Shown: positions 25,001-35,702 of the stretch, in pieces | Position numbering within the stretch: the stretch's first letter is position 1 | Layout of the letters: each line of letters opens with the position of its first letter | Assembly (NCBI GenBank): GCA_016490735.1 | Contig: JAEMWC010001349.1 | Location: 88,501-152,500, forward strand | Direction: 5' to 3' | DNA from: Pachyseris speciosa | Lineage: Eukaryota; Cnidaria; Anthozoa; Scleractinia; Pachyseridae | DNA length: 64,000 nt | Notes under the pieces: model-generated | What the model saw: only the letters and a program-made list of their open reading frames with translations | Databases searched by the model: none | Told to the model about the DNA's origin: nothing | Translations under genes and position numbers: made by a program

Positions 25001-28000
25001 TTCAGGACTGAAACTTGTATTTATCTCTCAACTGGATGTAAATACTGGTAGTAATCGTCTACACTCATTTTGGACGCAAATTAAGAAGTAAGCTTAACCC
25101 ATTGACTACCGAAGGTTTTTACATTTTTGGAGTGATTTTCCACCTATAAACGATGAATAGCAATTCGTGACTCTTTATTTGAACTACCAGGGAAAAGTGG
25201 TGCTGTCCTAAGGCACGGGAGGCTCAAGGTTTCTGAAAACGTCATTTTGACGTAACTGTTTTTTATCCGTGAAGCGACAACAATGGCCCAAGTTCAGTTT
25301 GCTTGCGATTTCTGCTAAATTTACAGCCATTTTTCATCTTTAGCGGCTGCCTGATGAGCATCATTAAGCGTGACGGTAGCTAAGAGTCCACTTTCTCAAA
25401 GAATCGAGCAAGGTGATGTACTTTGTTGTTGAGTTTGGCTTGTTACTCGACGAACTGGGAATTTGGCCGGTCGAACACTTAGTACCTTTGGGACTCGACT
25501 ATTGATGAATTTCTCGACCTACCGCCACATATTTTGGAATTTCTGAGTACTGAAGATGACCACAAGCAGGAATTTTTGGCAGTAGGTCGGAGTGGCTGTA
25601 GACTTAGTTTATGTGTGAAAGAATTGGGGGAAGGAACGGGTGCTGTCAAAAATTCTCGTCATTTCCCAGCATGTAATGTGGTCTAGATGTTGAAAATGGC
25701 GGAAAGGCCCGAATGCACTGGAACAAAAGGCTGTATCTATGCTCGGGAGAAGAATATGAAAAAAAGAGTCATTTCTAAGCTAGAAAAAGGACTGAATTTC
25801 GTTATGATGGTTGAGGTTTGGTTTTTCGGCGATGATTTCCTTAAAAAACATGAAGGCAAAAAGGGGCATTTTTGTCGTTTCTCTTTGATGTTAAAAACAG
25901 TCAGTTTCATTCTTGTCCAAACTCAAAAGGCCATATTTGGTAAAAATCGCTACATTTCTTGCATTTATTGGATATCCAAATTTAAAGGGCATTCCATTTC
26001 GTGCTCACAACTAACAGTTAAGGCAATATTCGTGCGATTGAGAAAGTGCAATGTTTTGAAGCATGGGAGTTTTTTACGGCCGTTTTGGCCGGCACGGGTG
26101 CCAATGGGTTAAGCTTAGTTGAACTGTTTTTTATTTGCTTTGCGAGTGGAGTGATTTTACTCCGCTTGGCTGACAGGTTTTCGACGTGTCTCAGCAATGT
26201 TGAGACAATTTTGCCCTTATGTTATTAACACGTAACTGGAATTAGTCCTCGAAAACCACTTGTGTTTTCAGAAGTTGCTGAAATTGCCCTCGTCGCTGCG
26301 TGACTCGGACAACTTCAGCAACTTCTGAAAATGCGCTTGACATTAAGCTTTATCCTTAATTTTTAATGCTGTTGTTTGTGGTGTTACTCGCAGAAACAAC
26401 TTCCAAATCCATAGAGGCCAACCGCTCGTTTTCATACACATTTTCTAGGTCGTACAAGATGTCTGAGCCAAAATAAAAACCGAGGGAAAAATTCAGATTT
26501 TCATTTGGGTCTATGGTGTGACACCGTACTGCCCGTGCATCTGTACTCTCATAAGGCATGCTGTTTTAACCAATTAGCGCGCGTTATATCGAAACTTTAT
26601 TATAATTAACAAATAAAAAAGCCTTAACCGTACTTTGTTCTGTTATAAGGCACGCAAGGAAGTGACGAGAGCATGAAAGAAGTAGAAAGAAGCACGAGCC
26701 GTAGGCGAGTGCTTTTAACTACTTCTTGAGTGCTCTCATCACTTCCTTGCGTGCCTTATAACAGAACAAAGCACGGTTAAGGCTTTTTTATTTGTTTTAT
26801 AATAAAGAATTTCTTAATTTCCTCACGCATTCGGCTACAATTTTTTTGGAAAACTTTATTTTCCAAATCCTACGAGTGGCATCATCCGTGCTTTGTACTC
26901 TCATAAGGCACGCTAGAACAGACCAATCACAATCCTTGTTAGAATGGCTCAATACATTTCATTGGTTAAACAAGACCAAAGCTGTCAAAATGTCAAACCA
27001 TCAAAGTGCAAGTTGTTCTTTAGTCTAAAATCGCGATCAAAAAGCAAATTGTTCAGTGAAATTTGGCGGAATTTTGGCTCATGCATTTGCTAAAAAAGGT
27101 GTAATGATCAAGAGCTAGTTTTAAAAGATACTCAGGAAGGTGAATTTTCGAGTTTGAAATGAAAGTGCAAAAGATTTTACTCGTGAAAAGCTTAAAACAT
27201 GGATCGGCTTGCATGGCGCCCGGCATAGCGGGATTGTGTGGTTGGAAAACAAAATGATGATTCCACGACATCATACAGCTCACCAAAAAGGGTCACAGAA
27301 CAGTTTACCATTAACTGGAGGAACGAGTAGCTCAAACTTGGAGGATGAAGTTCTTTCTTTGGACAATTTACCGATGCGTGTTTTTAAGTGGATGTGTTTT
27401 TCCAAGTGATGGAAACCTCTACAACAACAGGTGAATTAAATAAATTTCAGCTTTGAACATTTGGTTTAATTGTTGCTACTTTTGTTCAGGAGTGAAACTC
27501 ATATTTATCTCTCGACTGGATGTAAATAGTAATCATCTACACTCATTTTGGACGCAAATTAAGAAATAAGCTTAAGCTTAGTTGAACTGTTTTTTTTCGT
27601 TTGCTTTGCGAGCAAACGAGTGATTTTACTCCACTTGGCTGACTGTTTTTCGACGTGTCTTAGCAATGTCAAGAAAATTTTGCCCTTATTTCATTAACAC
27701 GTTATTGGAATGAGTCCTCGTAAACCACGTGTGTTTTCAGAAGTTGCTGAAATTGCCCTCGTCGCTGTATGACTCGGACAATTTCAGCAACTTCTGAAAA
27801 CACGCTTGACATTAATCCTTAACTTTTAATGCTGTTATTTGTGGTGTTACTCGCAGAAACATCTTCCAAATCCATTGAGGCTAACCGCTTGTTTTCATAC
27901 ACATTTTCTAGGTTGTACAAGACGTCTGAATCAAAATAAAAACCGAGGGAAAAATTCAGATTTTCATTTGGGTCCATGGCGCAACAACGTAGCTGCCCGT

Positions 28001-30654
28001 GCATCTGTACTCTCATAAGGCACGCTGTTTTAACCAATCGGAGCGCACGTTATATCGAAACTTTATTATAATAAGTAATAAAGAAGCTTTACAAAGGATT
28101 TTAGCAATTGTAGCTTGGGAAGCCAAGTGCAATATTTTTGTGTGTGAAATTCAACCTCACAATAGTGACTGACATACTTATATCAGATAACATCTTTGTT
28201 TTGACAAAACTTTGACCAGTAACATGCAGCTGGATTAGTAGCCATTTGAAAGATTGTATAATCTTTTACTTGCTTTGAATGGGTAACCAGACTTGTTCAC
28301 ACAACTGAGCCTTTTCTGAACTGATGAACAACCGGTGAGAATTGTACAATGACAACTGCACGAAGTTGAAATTTCAGCAGTGTAATTTGCAAAATAATTC
28401 TATGGACTCATTTTGTTCGATATTTCCATTAAGAGACCGAATGTTATCTTTAGCAAACGTGATGTTGGATGAATGCATGTTCATTAGCATTTTGAAGATT
28501 GCTTCTCATCATTATTCAGGCTGCGCGCGTCTCGCGCGTCGCCCGGGTCTAAGATTACCGACGGTTATTCTTTTTTGTCGTCGAGTATCATCCACAAAGG
28601 GCACTTCCGGCGTTTCTGCGCAAGCGCTAACTATTTTTAACAGAGTGATGCCTGTTGTCACGTATCAGAAAATGTCGATTCACCTTGTGTCTTTTGAAGT
28701 CTGAACAAACAATATGTTAAGAGAAGTGTCTATGCGAATGATTGCAAGTTCAACGGCGAGTAGAAAGCTTTTAACATGAGTAAACTTAACTCCAGATGGA
28801 CTGCCGTGTTTCCTCGTGTCTGCTTCAGTAGACTGCGAGTAGTCTCTAATTTTGGCGATGGATTGTGGGGTGGGTGAAAGACACGTGCGCGTGCGCGCGA
28901 AGTTGCGAGGAGACGCACGCAAGGGGAGCGCCAAAAATTAGAGACTACAGACAAAGGGAGTTTGACCTTTCACGGCCGAGTGATTCAGAAGTGTAAATCT
29001 CATATCAACAGGAAGAATGATACTTGTTGTCACGTATCGGAAAACGTCGATTCACCTTGTGTCTTTGAAGTCTGAACAACTAATATGTTAAGAGAAGTGT
29101 CTATACGAATGTTTGCAAGTTCAACAGCGAGAAGAAAGCTTTTAACATGACCAAACTTTAACTCCAGATGGACTGCCGTGTTCCCCGTATCCACTCCATT
29201 GAGATGTACATTTTCAATTGTTGAATAACTCAAGTACGGGATATCACACACCCCTGAGACTTTGACAGGTAGTTAATTTACTATTTTCCCACAATACCTC
29301 AATTTCTGGACTTTAATTTTTGAATGATAAGCAATTAGTTTTTACAAATGTACTAGCGGCTTGAAAATGTCCAGAAACGTTCCTTTGTTGTGTTTCAAAT
29401 GACCCTGGATTGACGTATTTGTAAACAGTTTCACTCTGCTAATTAATTTTCTACTCACATTTCACCGAGACTCCATTCACATTTATGCGAAAAAATCCTA
29501 CATTGTTCGATAAGCGTTTCCTTTCTCAAACAATTATCCATCGAAGCGAAAACAAGACAGTGTGCTTAGTTTTTTTTAGGAATCAATACACTATTTTTAT
29601 CACCTTGCATAATGATAAACCTCTGTGGCCTAAAGGTCATTGTTTCTGCCTGTGACACAGCTAAACCGGGTTCGATGTCCTTTAGTGGTATATATCACGG
29701 GCTTTATTTTTTCTGTTTCTCTTTTTCTTGTTCTTTTAGAAATATTTTTTACAAGTGTTATAATTATTGTTCTCAATGGTTGAGCTGTATTTTAGAGGAA
29801 TATATGTTGATAGGGGTCTAAAGAAATAGACTCCAACACAAGCTAAACACAATGCGTCCGATGTAAGAAAGACAGACTTCCAGTTAGGGATACAATACTG
29901 TTATTTGCAAGCCTGAGTTTAGGCTAATTGTAGCCTCTTGTTTTTCTGAAGTCACAAAGGGAAAAAACAACATGTAAGTAATAAAGAACTTCAAGAATAA
30001 CATTTTAGTGATTGTACAATGTAGATTCTTGGTACAATGCAGTCTTAGGAAGCCAAGTACAATAATTCGTCGAAATTCTTGTGCGTGAAATTCAACCTCA
30101 AAATAGGGATTGACACACTTATATCAGATCACATCCTAATGCTTGTGAGAATTGCACAATGACAACCACATGAAGTCGAAATAGAGAACTTCAAGAATAA
30201 CTGCCTTGCAAAGGATTTTAACAATTGTACATTCTTGGTAATCTTGGGAAGCCAAGTGCAATAATTATGCGAAATTCTTGTGTGTGAAATAGCTTGTAAA
30301 ATCTTTGATTTGCTTTGAACGGGTAACCGGACTTGTTTATATGACTGAATTCTGAATGCATAACCCTAGCCCTGCAAACAGTTGAACTATTATTGAAAGG
30401 TTTAATAACTGGCACAACTGGCTATGTGAATTGAATGGCTGATGAACGGCAAGTGCACAGCGAAATGCTATTGGAATGTTTTTGTGTTTTTGTTGCCGTT
30501 TTCGCATGCGAGGTCACATATTGGGTCTCCAAAGTACAAGCAGTAGACCCCTAGGACAATCTTTAACTTTAGAAACTGGTCTACTTTTAAATTTCCCAAT
30601 AGGCTACAACTGTAAGATCAATGGGGGAGTCTTAAAACAGTAACGACTTAACTT

Positions 30655-30713
<59 letters not shown>

Positions 30714-33700
30714 CACTTTATTTACATTTGTAAGTCTGAAATGTATTTAGCCGAGTACAGATGCTCTACTAATTGGGGAGACTAAATCAAATCAACTCTA
30801 AATAAATTAAATGAAATAAAATGTTGGTTTTTGGGGAGACGGGAAAGCCAGAGTACGGCCCAGAGAAAACCTCTCAGAGCAGAGTAAAGAAGCAACAAAC
30901 TCAGCCCACATATGACGCCGAGTCCGGGAATCGAACCCAGATCACCTTGGTGGAAGGTGAGCGCTCTCACCACTGCACCAACTATGTTCCCCAGCCTATT
31001 TTGTATCAATTTTTATTTTTTAAATTTTTATTTTGTAATTATGTTTATAAGTTTTTACATTGAAAAACCCTGTAAGGGATTAGGGACAATGAAAGTATTG
31101 TTCAGTATTTTGCTGTACTGTTCTGTTGTGATTTTGCTGCTTGTATTTAACACACTGTCTGGCAATACTTACAATGTTTTCATAGAACTGCTCACTAGCC
31201 ACTGATGCTATGTCATCGTCATCATCATCAGACTCCAACTCCTCTGCATCCAACTCAGGAGGGCCAAGTCTTGTCTGTGCCATCTTCAGTGATTTCCTTG
31301 ATCCAGAAGCCACTCCAAATTCAGCCTCCAGTTCATCTTGTTGTTTTCTTGCTTGCTCTAGAATCCTTCTTGAGAGTTTCTCTTCAACATACTGTGACAA
31401 AATTGGAATATTATTGTACATGTAGTTATGAAATTTGGATCCTGGTACATTATTTCTGTTCTTCAGATACTTAAGAAAGGCTTCTCTGGGATAACAGAAA
31501 ACAATTGAAGAATATATTGCAAATGAGTGAAACAAACTAGGTTGCGAGTAGTTTAATTTTCGGAAATGGATTGTGGGACAGGAAAAATACTTGTGTGCAC
31601 ATGAAATTGCAAGGAGACACAATGCAAAGGGAAATTAGAGACTACTCACACTCTAGAAACAAACCTGTCTTTGTCACAAACACAAAACCAACAAGTGAAA
31701 ATGACTTCACAGTATCATACATTGATGACAATTGGTACACAACTCTAACATTGTACTCTTCCTTAAAAACAAACACTGTGGATAAAAAGAAATTGGGTAC
31801 GAAAATTTGTGCGGAATTTATGTAGAGTATACACAGCTACACTGTATATGTATGGAGAAATCTTACCAACATAACTCCAATCTAAACCTCTCTACAAACA
31901 CTCTACATTTCACACTTTGTTTTCTTGTTTTGTGAATCGAAAATGATAATTTATTTTATTACTTCTTGTTAACAATGAATGAAAATGAATTTTAGAGTCA
32001 TGAGACAACTGTCCTGACATAACTAATTGAACCAAATTGAATGTGTGATTAATTTGAACTCAGTCTAACTTAACTGAGCCCCAATCATGCGATTGAGTTT
32101 GATTGAGTTCAATGGCAATCGAACACAATCAAACTCTCACAAAAAAAAAATAATAATAATAATAATTGAAACTTATAATTATAGCGCATTTTTCATGCCG
32201 AACATGATCAAATGCGCTTTACAATTTAATAAATGATTAAAAATAAATGAAATTTACAAGCAATTATGATTAAAAATAAATTAATGTATAAATAATAATA
32301 ATAATAATAATAATAATAATTACAAGGTAAACAATAAATATTTGACGAATTAAAATGTATAAGATTTACAAGTTAAAAGCTTGTTTAAAAAGATATGTTT
32401 TGAGGTGGCACTTAAAACTTGAAAGAGAGTCAAGGCTAGATATTTTACAGGGCAGATTGTTCCAAAGCTTCGGGGCTGCAAAACAAAAAGCTCTTCCTCC
32501 AAGTGTTGAGAGTATCTTGCCACTAGGAATCTCAAGCATAATTCTTTGGCTAGATCTGAGTAAATATCTAGTTGATGATTTTCGACTGATCAGTTTACAG
32601 ATATAATCAGGTGCCATGCTGTGAATAGCTTTAAAGGTAAAGAGCAGAATTTTAAACTCAATGCGGTACTTAATTGGAAGCCAGTGAAGCTGATATAAGA
32701 CTGGTGTGATATGACTGAACTTCAGTTCCTTAAAAATTAGTCTTGCAGCTGCATTCTGAACTCTTTGTAACTTTTCAATTTGTACTTGTGGAAGTCCATA
32801 GAGTAAGCTGTTGCAGTAATCTAATCGGCTTGACACAAACGCATGAATTAAGGTCTCGGTGGATTTACGCGATAAATGTTTTCTTATTCGCATAATGTTA
32901 TGAAGATAATAGAATGATGAATTACAAATTTTGTTCACTTGGGAGTTCATCGACAGCTTGTCATCAATAAAAACACCGAGATTTTTCACAACTGACGATC
33001 TCATTACATCAGAGTTACCCACGGTAATCGAAGAAATATTAACTTTAGTTAACTGTTGTCGGGTTCCTATGATAAGAAATTCCGTTTTTTCATCGTTGAG
33101 AAGGAGTTTGTCGTGTTCCATCCACAAGCGTTTGTCCTTTATACAATTTTGCATGGCAAATGTAGCGTCTTGTTGGCTAGACAACACGTCAGGCTTGAAG
33201 GAAAGATATAATTGTGAATCATCCGCATAGCAATGAGAGTCTGGAAGATGTCGTTCAATTATATGGAATAGTTTTGAAGAGTAGATGATATATAATAGGG
33301 GACCTAGACAGGATCCTTGTGGAACACCCCAATCAACAGAGCAACTGTCAGAGAGGGCGCCGGGAATAGAAACACGTTGTCTTCTGGCCATCAAGTACGA
33401 GGTGAACCAATCTAATGGTGTTCCAGAAATTCCAAATGAAGTTTGAAGTCTACGCAGAAGTAAACCGTGATCAACTGTATCGAAGGCTGCGCTCAAGTCT
33501 AATAAGACAAGTAGAACAGCATGCTGAGAATTCATTTTCATCAGAATATCGTTAGTAAGTTTCAAGAGTGCCGTTTCTGTACTATGGTTCTTTCTGTATG
33601 CAGATTGTAGCGGCGGGTAAAGATCGTGTTTTTTCATGCGATTGTCAATTTGAATAAACACAGCTCTTTCAGTTACTTTTGAAATGAAGGAAAGATTACT

Positions 33701-35510
33701 TACAGGCCGGTAAAAAAATGAGCAATCAAACCCAAATGAATGTTTAATTGAGTTGGATGGAGTGAGATTAGGTTCAGTCATGTTTGTTTTGAGGCTGGAT
33801 GTTATGGTGATTGAAAAGCTTTGGATTCACAGTGGTAGTATTTTAGGTTGTTCGATTGACTTTGATTGAGTTAAATTAGTTTGAAATCAAACACATGCTA
33901 TCAAACTCTCTCACACAAAGTTTTTGGTTTGATGGTATTTGATTATTGAGCTGAGTGGACCCAATCATTTAATTAAGTTTGGTTAGATTTGATTAAACCA
34001 ATCTACAATTTGTATTGACCTTAGTTTGCAACGTAAACACTGGTGCATATCGCGTAATTTGAGCATCAAAATGACCATTGCATAATATTGAAATTATATG
34101 TGGTCCACGTGATCGGAGCCTTTGGAATTCTTTGATTACACTCACGTGATAAGATGGCCATGTTTACATTGGTGCCAAAACAACAGAAAACTGTAGGTCA
34201 AGGTTTGTATAATAATAGAGTCAAATCCCCAAAAGACTTTTTCGCTATTGTTCTTTCCACCAACATGACTACCATGACGTCAGGTGCAATCAAAGAATGA
34301 ATTTAAGGCTGTTTTCCATCAGTGGATCTGGTCATTTCCACTGGAGGACTCCCCTAACTTCAGGAAGGTATATTAGAGAGAGAAGCAGTTGGAACTGAAA
34401 CTCCACAAAATTTCCTCAAATTGACCTGGAAACCACACAGGACAGAAATGGAACTGCAAAGGAGTTCAAGTGCAAAATTTTTATTGAAAAATCATTGCTA
34501 ATTTGGCCTTCAAATTCAATACTTTTTTCCCCATACAAACCACTATACACATATTTTGCTATTACACAATGGTCAACTTGATGCTCAAATAACGTCACGC
34601 GTACCGGTGTTTACGTTACAAACGTCAACACAAATAGTAGAGTGTGGTCTACATATGGTTCGATTAGTAAAATTGAAAATAATAATTCATTTTATAATCT
34701 TATCATCTTAGATTAGCACATCAGGAAAGAAAAGACGCCCAGTTATCTTCAGTGAAAATAGCGGGAGTATATAAGGGGGTCCCCCAGGGGTTTTTGAGGA
34801 ACAAGGGAACACAGGAAATTTGGCAATGGGAACACAGGAACAAAGCAAAAAAATCGTAGGGAGCAAGGGAACATCAAATAGGTTAGGGAATAGGGGAACA
34901 AACACAAAAAATTACAAGGCCCTACGTTTTTTACATTAACGTGGGGGTGATAGAAGATTTTCTGCTGTTTTCTGATTTCTTTGGCAAGTTTTTGTTGCCA
35001 TCTTTCGTGTCTATTACGATTTGTTTTAATTTTTGTTACGAAATACTTTAACAAAGTCAAAAATATCACAGAAATAATGATCAAAATTTATCAGCAACAC
35101 TGTAGACCTTCAATCAGTTATTTTGTTTCGTTCAGATTGGTTAATTAGGACGTATATGCAAAGAATAAGAGATAAAATTTAATCTTGAAAGGGTAACAAG
35201 GGAACAAGGTGTAATTTTGGACGGGAACAAGGGAACAGAGTTAAAATTTTGAAGGGAACACGGGAACACAGACCCCCCCTGGGGGACCCTCATATAACAA
35301 GACTGAAAATATTCGTGATTACCAACTCTAAATTATTTTTTTCTGTGGACACAATAGATCTTTCAGTGTTTGAATCCTTACCGTCTCTTCCGATTCCCCT
35401 TGTCTCTCTTTGCGTTGTTTTACCCTCCCTGATGGTTTCACGGTTTTCGATTCAAGGATGTCTTCCGTCAAGCCAGTGGAACGTTTCTTACCCTTTTTAT
35501 CTTTGCCCAT
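14166..35510 (-). CDS. BYSL: Bystin (18S rRNA processing / 40S export factor), complete, 13 exons
   Basis: Bystin (Enp1 in yeast) binds the small-subunit precursor and acts in 18S rRNA processing and 40S export. Coding exons in gene order: 35510-35382, 31391-31173, 21534-21402, 21085-21034, 20854-20770, 20030-19933, 18172-18094, 17983-17918, 17119-17003 (plus or minus 1), 16618-16528, 15784-15719, 15150-15078, 14237-14166. All introns are GT-AG and phases join cleanly to about 426 codons; human bystin is 437. Landmarks: [20 protein letters not shown] in exon 2, an acidic run, [13 protein letters not shown] (exon 3), [15 protein letters not shown] (exon 5), [13 protein letters not shown] (exon 7), [13 protein letters not shown] (exon 8), [15 protein letters not shown] (exon 9), [14 protein letters not shown] (exon 10), [14 protein letters not shown] (exon 11) and a Glu-rich C terminus ending at a TAG. 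No break seen. Intron 1 (about 4.0 kb) and intron 2 (about 9.6 kb) are full of transposons. Confidence 0.95.
14566..14790. repeat. MITE-like inverted repeat in BYSL intron 12
   Basis: The left part (CCTGCATGGCAGGCGTTTGA, GGGGAAATCGGGCGCACGC, AAAGCGAGGAGAGCG) pairs imperfectly with the right part (CCTCGCTTCACGTGTG, CGACTTCCCCCTTGCGCCCG). GC-rich against AT-rich intron DNA. No coding. Confidence 0.5.
15998..16055. repeat. (AAT)n microsatellite
   Basis: About 18 units of AAT/TAA with a few interruptions, in BYSL intron 10. Confidence 0.9.
16127..16392 (+). mobile_element. tRNA-derived SINE in BYSL intron 10, antisense to the gene
   Basis: The head resembles a Leu/Ser-type tRNA gene: A box GGCCGAGCGGTTAGGG, B box GGGTTCAAATCC. 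The acceptor arm does not pair properly and a 170-bp non-tRNA body follows, so it is a SINE and not a tRNA gene. The body contains AAAGCCCCGTGGGGACGAGC and ends in a (TATG)n tail. An internal RNA polymerase III promoter is expected from the boxes. Confidence 0.75.
18422..18932. mobile_element. PIF/Harbinger-like MITE with TAA target duplication
   Basis: The ends are inverted over about 40 bp, beginning GGGCCTCTTCATA on the left and its complement TATGAAGAGGCCC on the right. Both sides are flanked by TAA (18419-18421 and 18933-18935), the usual Harbinger target. The interior contains CCGAGATCTCGG palindromes and several AGCCCGGTT words in both orientations. No transposase. Lies in BYSL intron 6. 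Confidence 0.7.
19170..19320 (-). mobile_element. LINE/SINE 3' end fragment with pentamer tail
   Basis: On the minus strand the sequence runs through CAGCTTCGCCTTATAC and AAAAATAAACTGAACTGAAC and ends in GAACT repeats. This is a typical 3' tail of a non-LTR element truncated at its 5' end. Confidence 0.5.
20530..20700. repeat. CACAGCA-rich low-complexity stretch
   Basis: Degenerate 5-bp words (CAGCA, CACAG, CATGG, CATCG) recur without spacing drift. Probably an old pentanucleotide minisatellite in BYSL intron 5. Confidence 0.45.
21540..24110. other. BYSL intron 2, part without recognised elements
   Basis: About 2.5 kb of AT-rich intron DNA. I see no exon, transposase or RNA gene. Confidence 0.4.
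25098..26108. mobile_element. piggyBac-like non-autonomous element, TTAA target duplication, empty site known
   Basis: The left end CCCATTGACTACCGAAGG and the right end (inverse of CCCATTGGCACCCGTGCC) are flanked by TTAA at 25094-25097 and 26109-26112. The paralogous copy at about 27566-27580 has a single TTAA in AAGCTTAAGCTTAG, so the boundaries are exact. It contains a 141-codon open frame (25687-26112) with no recognisable domain; I see no transposase motif. Confidence 0.85.
26356..26559 (-). other. Small ORF conserved between the two tandem copies
   Basis: This 67-codon frame and the frame at 27819-28037 share [21 protein letters not shown] and [10 protein letters not shown]. The shared open frame is expected from the duplication itself, and several amino-acid changes argue against strong constraint. 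It may be a relic of the mobile unit that was duplicated. Function unknown. Confidence 0.25.
26607..28072. repeat. Tandem duplication, copy B (uninterrupted)
   Basis: Directly abuts copy A in the same orientation and differs by scattered substitutions and small indels. It has the same leading foldback (26607-26800) and the internal hairpin near 27736-27800. It preserves the empty TTAA site of the element inserted in copy A. Confidence 0.85.
28650..29200. repeat. Direct repeat pair split by a MITE
   Basis: The sequences at about 28655-28830 and 29025-29200 are near-identical (GTTAAGAGAAGTGTCTAT, AAGAAAGCTTTTAACATGA, CCAGATGGACTGCCGTGTT). A small inverted-repeat element (28834-28950) lies between them. 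Confidence 0.7.
28834..28950. repeat. Small MITE, copy 1 (second copy at 31537-31655)
   Basis: GTAGTCTCTAATTTTGGCG pairs with CGCCAAAAATTAGAGACTAC. The interior contains GATGGATTGTGGGG and GTTGCGAGGAGACGCA-like words. A diverged copy with the same ends and interior lies at 31537-31655 near BYSL exon 2. Confidence 0.7.
29618..29695 (+). repeat. Possible tRNA-derived SINE head
   Basis: TGGCCTAAAGGTCA resembles an A box and GGTTCGATGTC a B box about 40 bp apart. No cloverleaf is formed and no clear tail is seen. Weak call. Confidence 0.25.
30657..30993 (-). mobile_element. tRNA-derived SINE with LINE-type tail
   Basis: Read on the minus strand the element starts near 30993. It has an A-box-like TAGTTGGTGCAGTGGTGAG and a B box GGTTCGATTCC, then a body ending in AGTCTCCCCAATTAGTAGAG. 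A long (ATT)n tail lies at 30657-30714. The CTCCCCAATTAGTAG block is shared with the 3' end of the CR1-like LINE at 4.9 kb, as expected if the SINE borrows that LINE's machinery. Lies in BYSL intron 2, sense to the gene. Confidence 0.75.
32145..33720 (-). mobile_element. L2/CR1-type LINE, 5'-truncated, intact RT frame
   Basis: The minus-strand frame (32366 to about 33720; the open frame runs to 33781) gives about 450 codons of reverse transcriptase. It has NYRPVSNL-like entry ([14 protein letters not shown]), [35 protein letters not shown] and the C-terminal tail ([26 protein letters not shown]). No stop or frameshift is visible. The endonuclease half is missing. The 3' untranslated part has AAATGCGCTATAATTATAA-like words and AAT repeats. 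Inserted in BYSL intron 1 on the same strand as the gene. Confidence 0.85.
34769..35293. mobile_element. MITE with GGGTCCCCCAGGGG inverted ends
   Basis: The left end GGGGGTCCCCCAGGGGT and the right end CCCCCTGGGGGACCC are inverse. Both are next to TATA-like flanks (possible TATA target duplication). The ends are lined with repeats of GGGAACAAGGGAAC on both sides. Sits about 90 bp from BYSL exon 1, in intron 1. Confidence 0.65.
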
Positions 35511-35610
35511 AATAACACGTTGACATAAAACTGAACGAACAACATACACAAGCTAACAGAATTTCCACACTGCAGCCGCCATATTATAAAATCCCACGTG
35601 CCAAAGGACA
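35511..35610 (-). promoter_or_regulatory. BYSL proximal promoter: E-box and YY1-like site
   Basis: On the minus strand upstream of the ATG: a perfect E-box CACGTG (35595-35600) about 85 bp upstream, and AATATGGCGGC (35575-35585), which fits the YY1 consensus, about 65 bp upstream. Both are common in promoters of ribosome-biogenesis genes, and the E-box suits Myc/Max control. Transcription start not determined. Confidence 0.45.
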
Positions 35611-35702
35611 ACCGGTCAGAGGTTAGTAATACCGGTGTGTAAGGCAGTGTGTAAGACAACTTGAAAATACATCTCATACGGACCCGGTTTCATTTGTATT
35701 TC

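Larger units (their letters stand above)
24111..26606. repeat. Tandem duplication, copy A (with inserted element)
   Basis: The unit begins TAACAAATAAAAAAGCC with a foldback of about 190 bp (GTGCTTTGTTCTGTTATAAGG and its complement near 24260) and runs to CGAAACTTTATTATAAT. It matches 26607-28072 along its whole length except for a 1,011-bp TTAA-flanked insertion at 25098-26108. A second small hairpin (CAGAAGTTGCTGAAATTG...) occurs near 26268-26330. Confidence 0.85.
28085..30300. repeat. Dispersed intron repeat, three partial copies
   Basis: The phrase GGGAAGCCAAGTGCAAT followed by a TGTGTGAAATTCAACCTC-like block occurs near 28115, 30045 and 30245. A GGGTAACC-GACTTGTT block follows near 28278 and 30318. 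Partial copies of one non-coding repeat family. Confidence 0.6.

Noticed and set aside
25687..26112. A 141-codon gene in the TTAA element
   Set aside because: No domain is visible and it ends at the element boundary; too weak to call a gene.
32366..33781. Host gene exon in bystin intron 1
   Set aside because: It is a LINE reverse transcriptase with all RT motifs and no splice sites.
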